Shown here piece by piece: positions 59,901 to 64,000 of a stretch of 64,000 nt of DNA; within the stretch, counting starts at the first letter, position 1, and each line of letters opens with the position of its first letter. This DNA is from Haliclystus octoradiatus. Lineage: Eukaryota; Cnidaria; Staurozoa; Stauromedusae; Haliclystidae. The translations under genes and the position numbers were made by a program. The stretch covers positions 13,868,110-13,932,109 of the forward strand of contig OU744452.1 in the NCBI GenBank assembly GCA_916610825.1, written 5' to 3'. The notes below the pieces were generated by a model. The model ran no database searches and was not told the DNA's origin. It saw nothing but the letters and a program-made list of their open reading frames with translations.

Positions 59901-62900
59901 AAATATGCAGAGCAAATATGACACACCTGTCCAGACTGTCACACTCATTGAATCTAATCCTAACTATGCACACGTCAGGCTCCCTAATGGGAAAGAAGCT
60001 ACCGTGTCAGTTAGACATCTGGCACCATATGGCGTAGAGTCAGAACAGCCACATCGTGAAGCACCTCTGGATGAAAATGTACCACTGGATTCAACTGGAG
60101 ATTCAAATATTGATTCTATTCAAAATTTACCAAACGTTGATCAACCAATTGTAGCTGAAAACACTGATGTGGTCAAAGATGTAAATGAACCACGTAGATC
60201 TACTAGAATTAGACATGCTCCCAATAAACTAAACATCTAATAATTACAAGGGGAGAATGTTGTGAATTTGTTAATTATGCTAATTATGTTCTTTATGTTT
60301 GTAAATGAGGCTACTTCATAAACACTCATTCCTTATCCACATGTTGTAAGATGGAGCTATCTTTTTTGTTAAATAAAGCCTTATTCAGAGTTTAGTTACT
60401 GGCTATTCATTTCATAAGCATAACTATAAAAAAAGCTACAACTACTACATCAACTAAAAAACTAAATCATACTTCAATTAGATTTTGTTTGGATAGTAAC
60501 GCTATTATGAACAATGAATGATTTCTGTATTTACCTATCATTGTTGTTTGGTCGCTTCCCCTGAAAGTTATTTTCAATGAATGTGGGGCATACACAGTAT
60601 TTTGAATAAATTCCACATACTTTAAAAGAGCCTGCAACATGTAAATGATTAAAAAAGTTATAAAGTATAATGAGCTTTGTGCGTTACAGTATCTCTCAAT
60701 ACAGAAACAGTAGCAATTGCAATACAGTAAGGGTGGGTGTGGGAAACCAACTAGCAACTACAACTAGCAACCAGTAATTTGATCTATTTCGATGAATACA
60801 CTGCTTTTCATAAATATTTTCTTCAGTTTTATAAAATATTTGTAACGTTAACTACTAGTTCATTAACATTAAATGGCCTAATTTTTATAGACTTCTTCAT
60901 AAAAATTTCATGAACTGTTTGTGAATTGTTTATAAGATGCGAAAAAAGTTCATAAGTTCATGAACTTGAAATTGCCTAAAAGCTGTTCATGAAGTCCATG
61001 AATTGTTCATGAACTATGCATGACCAGTTCATAAACCCATAGATTTTTTTCGCAGGGGTGTTTTCATAGGGGCAGTCCCGTTGTATGTTTTGAAAAAGTT
61101 CTGACGCAAATGATAATAGTTGGATTTATCTAAATGTACACATTTGGTACTTAAAGATTGTAATACTATCTGCATAATTCCGACTATGTTTATTGGAGCT
61201 AAGTTGAAGATAGTTACTTACAGCAGCAGTTGCAAGGCAGTAATATCTGAAAATTAAAATATTGAACATTTTAAACATTTGGCCAAGTAAGATTAGTGCT
61301 AACAGCATTTCACTGTTAAATAATGCCTCACATTCTACAGATCTACCATACAAATTATAAAATTAAAAGAAGAGTACGAAAATAATACTCTGAACAATTG
61401 AGGACTAAGTTTGAGCTTTAGCAAATAAGAAATTGCATGGATTGTTGAAGATGTATGCAGGCCTAATATTTATTATTTTCTGTTCCTCCTGATCAGGCAT
61501 TTATATCAGGCAGTTATAAATATAGAACTTGCTTTGAAACTGAGCTAAAAGTGTAATGTAGACGGTGTCGCCCTACCGAATACACCCGTACCTGACTCCT
61601 CTCTTTTTAGAGAAGTGGCTCTTTTCTCAAATAGCAATGATTTTAAATGCTCTTTATTGATCTCAGCCGTGACATTGCAGATCAATTTCAACAAATTTGA
61701 TGGCAGACAGGTCTCGATTGTCAATGCGCAACGATGCGCCACAGCTACTCACAATGTAATTCCCTATGGAACATTCCATCCGCCATCCTCAGATGGTACT
61801 CATTTGATGTTTCAGATAAAGTCAGAGCTGCGTTGACCTTGGGGGATTTGAACCACAGTCGATCAGATATGATCCGGTCTGAAGTTTGGTTGCTCTGCCA
61901 TCTGAGCTAATCCTCCCGTGAGGATTGAAACTGAGCTGATCCATACGATCCATACTATAAAAAGCCAACCTACTACACTGTTTACAGTCTCCTTTGGCCT
62001 GTATTATACAGCGCGCTTTTGAGCGTGTCGTGCTTTCAAGAGCGTTTTCGTTTCAAACAGGCTTTCTCTCCCGAAATGTTTAGTTATACAGCGAGGTATC
62101 CTTAAACATTGTTTATTAATATTGTGTGATTTACTATCTGTAATAGTATGAGAATACTGTGTGTAAGCAGGATTGAGAAAGCAATACAACAGATTGAGTT
62201 TAGATGTTGTTTTGATTGAGAAGCAGGTACATGATTTTTCGAATAAAAGGTTTTGTTCAAACAGTTTTTATAATCTGTTGTCCTAGAGTTATACTTTATA
62301 GCAATGCAGCACTTTTAACTTTGAATAAGTTATTGATCCTACATTTACAGAACAGTAATTTATGTCTCATCTACAGCACAACCATGCCCCTGCAGTTTAT
62401 GTCCCTCATTACAATGTTAAACAAAATAATGATAACTTACTTTGTAGCAACATCCATTTCTACAGAAGAATATTCCGGAACACAAAGTTGCTTTAAGTAC
62501 TGCAATCCTGGAATGTATAGGGAATGGTTGTTATACGCATGTGTCTCCAAAGAGCGATGTAATAAATGAAACTGGACATAGTGATAGGCACTGATGGGAT
62601 CGATTCTGACTATGAACTAATGTCTACCCATACAATGATACAGCCCAACAGCCCTTTGATTACCTTTTGATTCATTGAAGTATTTCCTCTGTACTGTAGA
62701 TAATGTGACACTTCCAAAATGATCAGTTATCATTTGAGCCAAGGTCGTTTTTGTTCCATTTTCACAAGCAGTATTTGGCAGGAGAATCTATTTAATGCAA
62801 CACACATAAATGACTATAGCCTAACCTGTGAAACAATATGTATTAATATAATGTAAATCTACATTTGCTACATTTGCCTGGAATCATAGATTTAGATAAC

Positions 62901-63407
62901 AAAATACCATAAGGTTTATAGAAGATTTGTACAGTAGCATGTTTTGAAATTGTCATGCTGTTTCCATAATTGTCAATTGCAGATGTTGAAAATAGACTGA
63001 AATTACCAACCACAGTAGAGACTTTCTACAACGTCACCCCTAGGGAACTTTCAAAATGTACGTTATAGGCGATGTGCTGTTATAGACAATTATTTATAAG
63101 AAGAAAAGATACCAAATTTTACCACAAACATCAGTTAAATTCAATACACTATAAACATAAACAATAATGCGTCATAAAAAGTGACGTTATAAACAGTTTC
63201 TAAATTGTAAAATCAGTTATTGTTGAATTTCGATTGAAAAATTACAAATAGCAGAGTTCCATATAGGTAGAAAAAGACTGAAATCCACCTGAAGGCTGAA
63301 CAATTTCTGCAATCAAGAGGGCGATATTGAAAACTTATGTTTACCTCAACTGGATTGAGGATCTGAAGTCGTGTAAGCACTTTAGCATATGTTGCCCCAT
63401 CTGAGAA
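35953..63407 (-). CDS. MSH4: MSH4, meiotic MutS homologue, C-terminal 742 aa in 29 exons (5' end beyond right edge)
   Basis: MSH4 pairs with MSH5 as MutS-gamma, a clamp that stabilises recombination intermediates for meiotic crossovers; it lacks the mismatch-reading domain. Exons in coding order: 63345-63407, 62664-62787, 62441-62507, 61222-61246, 60535-60631, 55966-56070, 54960-54998, 54291-54329, 53044-53060, 52927-52951, 52454-52644, 51958-52077, 51840-51852, 51454-51507, 50556-50737, 49004-49016, 48857-48902, 47945-48069, 47475-47572, 46924-46971, 46082-46249, 45365-45391, 43909-43954, 42754-42818, 41743-41813, 40935-40953, 39364-39451, 36548-36636, 35953-36117. All are in frame (2229 nt including TAA). 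Markers: [53 protein letters not shown], Walker A GPNMSGKST, Walker [15 protein letters not shown]. Human MSH4 is about 936 aa, so roughly 195 residues are missing. MSH5 is excluded by the MSH4-type C-terminus. Confidence 0.95.
36317..36489. mobile_element. hAT-type MITE, CAGGGTCCGAC family, diverged
   Basis: 173 bp with duplications TTCACGGT/TTCCCGGT (36309-36316, 36490-36497) and ends CAGTGTCCGAAAAAAG ... TTGTCGAACCCAG. In MSH4 intron 28, close to exon 28. Confidence 0.78.
36728..36873. mobile_element. hAT-type MITE with perfect 15-bp TIRs
   Basis: 146 bp with TIR CAGGGGTGGCACCAG and its exact inverse CTGGTGCCACCCCTG. The 8-bp duplication AAATTGTA/AAATGGTA (36720-36727, 36874-36881) differs at one base. 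It is unrelated in its interior to the CAGGGTCC family. In MSH4 intron 27. Confidence 0.8.
38290..39096. mobile_element. 807-bp non-autonomous DNA transposon with about 94-bp TIRs
   Basis: The TIR starts TAGCCTGCGTCCAGAC and continues for about 94 bp with only a few differences between arms. It is flanked by a perfect 8-bp duplication CATTATTG (38282-38289, 39097-39104). The interior has no ORF. The 8-bp duplication points to hAT, P or a related superfamily; the TIR alone does not decide. In MSH4 intron 27. Confidence 0.85.
39917..40103. mobile_element. 187-bp near-perfect hairpin element, AAAGGGTTACC ends
   Basis: The arms run nearly the whole length: AAAGGGTTACCACATACTTG to the inverse CATGTGGTAACCCTTT, meeting near 40010. 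It shares its AAAGGGTTAC end and its TTGGGAGACAC and AATCACGAG blocks with the elements at 16995 and 24543. In MSH4 intron 26. Confidence 0.78.
42150..42428. mobile_element. hAT-type MITE, TAGTGGTGTGCC ends
   Basis: 279 bp with imperfect TIRs TAGTGGTGTGCC and GGCCCACCTCTA, flanked by TTGTGCAT/TTGTGCCT (42142-42149, 42429-42436). The right part is rich in GGTTAACCGG-like palindromes. In MSH4 intron 24. Confidence 0.65.
43259..43392 (-). mobile_element. SINE family A, 3' fragment
   Basis: Only the tail half is present: plus-strand TATCACCCTACGGAAGG ... TCTTTATTGATCTCAGCCG matches the 3' part of the 61.5-kb SINE. There is no tRNA head. A similar tail fragment on the plus strand is at about 5005-5090. 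Confidence 0.6.
44164..44369. repeat. GTTCATGAAC palindromic repeat copy, diverged
   Basis: Many TTCATGAAC/GTTCATGAA units between CCCTTACGAAAAAAATAG and CTTCACAGGCG. In MSH4 intron 22. Other diverged copies: 27301-27445, 30480-30600, 40660-40753, 41060-41210, 41405-41640 and 60850-61058. Confidence 0.7.
44773..45322. mobile_element. TIR element with an internal 149-bp tandem duplication
   Basis: Ends AGGCCTGGGCAACGAC and the inverse of AAGCTCTGGGCAAACGAC, bordered by TA. Inside, a 149-bp unit is repeated (44815-44963 and 44964-45110) with a few differences, containing TTTATTTGTCGCATTGTG and CGTCTTTCAAAGGATTTTTG. In MSH4 intron 22. Confidence 0.65.
48134..48364. repeat. GTTCATGAAC palindromic repeat copy, diverged
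   Basis: From CCCTGCGACAAG to CACATTTTCACAGGGG, with a run of ACTGTTCATG-type units in the middle. In MSH4 intron 17. Confidence 0.72.
49225..49347. repeat. GTTCATGAAC palindromic repeat copy
   Basis: CCCCTGCGAAAAACAATTC at the left end and AGAACTGTTTTTCACAAC at the right end, with four TTCATGAA-like units. In MSH4 intron 15. Confidence 0.75.
49662..49948. mobile_element. TTAA-flanked element with TIR AGGAGCAAAATTGACCGG
   Basis: 287 bp with TIRs AGGAGCAAAATTGACCGG and CCGGTCAATTTTGCCCCT, each bordered by TTAA. TTAA targets are used by piggyBac and Kolobok elements. No ORF. In MSH4 intron 15. Confidence 0.7.
50009..50450. mobile_element. Second inverted pair of Penelope-type terminal units
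   Basis: In MSH4 intron 15. The left arm (about 50060-50280) and the right arm (about 50265-50450) are inverted relative to each other: ACAATAACCATTTATAAA matches inverted near 50205-50230, and the ACTCTGAGT-containing block occurs at 50083-50126 and inverted at 50360-50405. The left arm, read on the minus strand, has a hammerhead-like core (CTGAAGA at 50117-50123, GAAAC, a 3-bp helix III, ACAG); the right arm has lost the conserved G of that core. No ORF is found between the arms. Confidence 0.55.
50807..50954. repeat. GTTCATGAAC palindromic repeat copy
   Basis: Arms CTCCTGCGAAAAACAGTTC and CTGTTTTTCGCAGGGG. The left half has a run of TTCATGAAGAAA-type units, the right half GTTCATGAAC. In MSH4 intron 14, 70 bp upstream of exon 15. 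Confidence 0.82.
51125..51229. repeat. GTTCATGAAC palindromic repeat copy
   Basis: Short 105-bp copy with arms CCCCTGCGAAAAACAG and TTGTTTTTGCAGG. In MSH4 intron 14, near the 50.8-kb copy; a third partial copy begins at about 51667 (CCCCTGCGAAAAATTTG). Confidence 0.78.
52714..52902 (+). mobile_element. tRNA-derived SINE, family B, head partly deleted
   Basis: Copy of the 1947 element lacking the segment between the A box and the B box. The body has GGCGCCAGGAAGGGCATCC and the same 3' part with a 12-A tail. Its tail ends only 25 bp from MSH4 exon 10. Confidence 0.82.
53428..53604. mobile_element. 177-bp TA-flanked MITE, inverted copy
   Basis: Same family in the opposite orientation: CAGTCAAACCTGTTATAGC ... 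ATACAGGTTTCACTG with TA on both sides. In MSH4 intron 8. Confidence 0.78.
53620..53930 (-). pseudogene. Penelope-like GIY-YIG remnant
   Basis: The minus-strand reading 53732-53864 contains [20 protein letters not shown], the start of a GIY-YIG nuclease of the Penelope class (typical form YVGFTCRHLHQRI). The stretch after it drifts away from the family and there is no upstream reverse transcriptase. It belongs to a different lineage from the 28.8-kb ORF, whose core reads YIGLTE. In MSH4 intron 8. Confidence 0.6.
56480..56636 (+). repeat. 5' LTR of the gypsy element
   Basis: 157 bp beginning TGTTGTGAATTTG and ending ATTCATTTCA. It contains AATAAAG near its 3' third, as expected for an LTR polyadenylation signal. 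It is identical by eye to the 3' copy. Confidence 0.93.
56674..60240 (+). CDS. Gypsy gag-pol polyprotein ORF, 1188 aa
   Basis: Single ORF. Order of parts: a gag-like region (about 1-210), two CCHC zinc knuckles (about 215-250), a retropepsin-like protease with DTGSN near residue 293, reverse transcriptase with YLDD near 560, RNase H (about 680-800), integrase with a zinc-binding part and a DDE core (about 830-1010), and a C-terminal tail. This protease-RT-RNase H-integrase order is diagnostic of Ty3/gypsy. Gag and pol share one frame, as in several families of this clade. Confidence 0.95.
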   Translation: MDRFLKPEKFNTDPNSSTAKKEWKHWHMTFTNFLAMLDKLKPDKLHTLINYISPTVYEYISDCDTYELAITTLESMYAKVPNEVYARYLLSSRRQQPSESVDTFLQALSLLSKDCTFKPLTAIEHKNIVIRDAFISGLQSSPMRQRLLENKNLDLDTTILQARSLEVAQKSSDGFAIPQQTNTVAAATELSHAQIDSHNSEENHIAAIKSDKTGKCFFCGQQRHPRSHCPAKDVNCNKCSRKGHYAKVCRSSNNTYNKTQSSAMHSTYLAATKPCQCVADVKVNGTAVKALIDTGSNDSYICPNLVKQMGLSTMPKPSVVYMASSALHAKVEKSTKIDINMDDKVYKKVEVSILQGLCSDLILGRDFLQLHKQVTFEFGGEKPTLNVCALASLSINPPKLFANLDSTCQPIATKSRKFSAPDKSFIDTEVQLLLKEGIIEPSTSPWRAQVLVTTNERHKKRLVVDYSRTINRFTNLDAYPLPRIEEVVNNVSKYKFFSTLDLKSAYHQIPINQEDKIYTAFEAAGELYQFCRIPFGVTNGVACFQRIINQIIKDNDLKDTFAYLDDITICGKTKEEHDSNLDRFLVIAKKLNLTINHAKSTYATETINLLGYLISHGELKPDPDRLTPLKSLRLPSSTDELKRAVGLFSYYSQWIKNFSDLIRPLTQSHSFPLSDCAKESFETLKSKIEEAVLQPIDETAPFTVETDASDFALGATLNQNGKPVAFFSRTLTDGEQKHSSIEKEAYAIVESLRKWRHYLCARNFTLITDQQSVSFMLNPKLAGKIKNDKIQRWRIELSSYKFSIIYRPGTENAPADALSRIRTTLGATQAHQSLYDLHDMLCHPGITRMLHFVRSRNLPYSVADVKNVTSSCTVCNECKPQYMKPPDAHLIKATQPFERLNLDFKGPLPSSSTNKYILTVIDEFSRFPFAIPCHDVSTTTVTKCLRQVFAMFGMPMYVHSDRGSSFMSNDLKVFLRSHGISASRTTPYNPQGNGQCEKYNGIIWKAVSLALKSRSLSTSQWEVVLPDALHSIRSLLCTSTNVTPHERMFNHNRRSTTGNAMPTWLTSPGPVLMRNQNMQSKYDTPVQTVTLIESNPNYAHVRLPNGKEATVSVRHLAPYGVESEQPHREAPLDENVPLDSTGDSNIDSIQNLPNVDQPIVAENTDVVKDVNEPRRSTRIRHAPNKLNI
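60258..60414 (+). repeat. 3' LTR of the gypsy element
   Basis: 157-bp copy of the 5' LTR, directly after a purine-rich tract at about 60248-60257 and followed by the TAAGC target duplication. Confidence 0.93.
61547..61924 (-). mobile_element. tRNA-derived SINE, family A, full length
   Basis: About 378 bp flanked by the 13-bp target duplication TTGAAACTGAGCT (61534-61546 and 61925-61937). Read on the minus strand, the head has an A box (TTAGCTCAGATGGCAGAG) and a B box (GGTTCAAATCC). The body includes a conserved stretch around CAATGCGCAACGATGCGCC (plus-strand reading) and ends near GTAGACGGTGTCGCCCTACC. In MSH4 intron 3. Confidence 0.88.
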
Positions 63408-63471
63408 CTGCAAATCAATGAGAAATATTTTACAATTAGTATAATAGGAGCTTCCATTGAAAAAGATATTG

Positions 63472-63795
63472 TAAATAAATGATTGATTCCGATGTATGAC
63501 TGATTGGTAAATATTTGAAGCTGATCCGATAAGAAATGAAAGTGATATCAATGTTTCAATGTGCCTATTCTGCCGTAGGCCTACATATATTTTCGTTGTG
63601 TTAGGCCTAAAATCCAATATATTTTTGTTGGACAAATTTAAAAGAGTATTGAATAGTGAAACCATAAAAATAATAAACATGCGGCAGAATAACGCATTGA
63701 AACATCGATATCACTGTCATTTCTTATCGGAGATGCTTCAAAGTTTTACAGATCAATTTTTTCAGTCGATATACATCAGAATCAATCATTTATTT
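63472..63795. repeat. Foldback element with about 95-bp inverted arms
   Basis: The left arm starts AATAAATGATTGATTC (about 63472) and includes CCGATAAGAAATGAAAGTG (63518-63545). The right arm is its inverse, with CATTTCTTATCGGAGATG at 63717-63735 and ending GAATCAATCATTTATT. The central loop is about 120 bp. No ORF is present. Confidence 0.7.
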
Positions 63796-63837
63796 GGAAG
63801 ATATTATCTCAATAGAATAGTAGAGACAGTAAGTCAC

Positions 63838-63985
63838 TGGAATGCTTTGTCTATTTTCATTACTTATGTAAATGACTTATCAAATTGTTTTCAACCTGGC
63901 TGTAACATCAAGCTATTTGCTGATGCTATTAGGAGCAATTTTGAAAAGTGGTGCACAGATTGGCAAATGAAGATATCTATGTTTC
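63838..63985 (+). pseudogene. LINE reverse-transcriptase fragment
   Basis: The plus strand reads FITYVNDLSNCFQPGCNIK, then LFADAIRSNFEKWCTDWQM. The first part matches the YVNDLP...FADD region of non-LTR reverse transcriptases and the second the L.KWC.DWQMK block, which normally lies some 25-30 residues further on. An internal deletion has joined them just after the third residue of FADD. The fragment reaches close to the right edge and may continue beyond it. Confidence 0.7.
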
Positions 63986-64000
63986 CTTTGGTAACAATAA

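Larger units (their letters stand above)
56480..60414 (+). mobile_element. Ty3/gypsy LTR retrotransposon, looks whole and young
   Basis: A 3.9-kb element in MSH4 intron 5, opposite to the gene. It is bounded by LTRs of 157 bp that run TG...CA and by the 5-bp target duplication TAAGC (56475-56479 and 60415-60419). A purine-rich tract lies just before the 3' LTR. One long gag-pol ORF fills the interior and there is no env-like ORF. By eye the two LTRs are identical, which implies a recent insertion. No break is seen. The primer-binding site was not identified. The family resembles short-LTR, env-less gypsy elements of the K02A2.6-like type (inference from memory). Confidence 0.95.
63408..64000. 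other. MSH4 intronic sequence at right edge
   Basis: No upstream MSH4 exon is found on the minus strand. The stretch holds a foldback element (63472-63795) and the LINE fragment, so the missing N-terminal exons should lie beyond 64000. Confidence 0.6.

Noticed and set aside
35953-63407. MSH5 or another MutS homologue instead of MSH4
   Set aside because: The blocks [27 protein letters not shown] and the C-terminal tail follow MSH4, not MSH5 or MSH2/3/6.

Overview
The window is animal nuclear DNA: AT-rich, with three multi-exon protein genes whose exons all join in frame at GT/AG splice sites, and with introns packed with mobile DNA. The genes are orthologues of conserved eukaryotic proteins. 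An Amt-type ammonium transporter argues against a vertebrate, because vertebrates keep only the Rh branch. The phylum cannot be fixed from the sequence; an ascidian, another invertebrate deuterostome or a cnidarian would all fit.

Layout. (1) 785-21546, minus: the first 690 codons of a CKAP5/XMAP215 microtubule polymerase (TOG1, TOG2 and the start of TOG3). The gene continues beyond the left edge. (2) 23149-33642, plus: a complete nine-exon ammonium transporter of 491 residues with both pore histidines. It stands head-to-head with CKAP5, 1.6 kb apart. (3) 35953-63407, minus: the last 742 residues of the meiotic MutS homologue MSH4, in 29 visible exons that include two of 13 nt. It is tail-to-tail with the transporter, and its N-terminal exons lie beyond the right edge. 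The three genes have unrelated jobs (spindle microtubules, ammonium transport, meiotic crossing-over); nothing suggests that they act together.

Mobile DNA. MSH4 intron 5 holds a whole-looking Ty3/gypsy LTR retrotransposon (56480-60414) with matching 157-bp LTRs and a 5-bp target duplication, so it is young. Transporter intron 4 holds a short Penelope-like element with a GIY-YIG ORF and inverted terminal repeats that contain a hammerhead-ribozyme-like core; a second such inverted pair lies at 50.0-50.5 kb. There are at least two tRNA-derived SINE families, several hAT-type MITE families recognisable from 8-bp target duplications, a 177-bp TA-flanked MITE family, TTAA-flanked elements, a 1.06-kb long-armed foldback in CKAP5 intron 1, and an abundant palindromic repeat built on an 11-bp unit containing GTTCATGAAC. 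A LINE reverse-transcriptase fragment lies at the right edge. No true tRNA or rRNA gene, CRISPR array or bacterial feature was seen.
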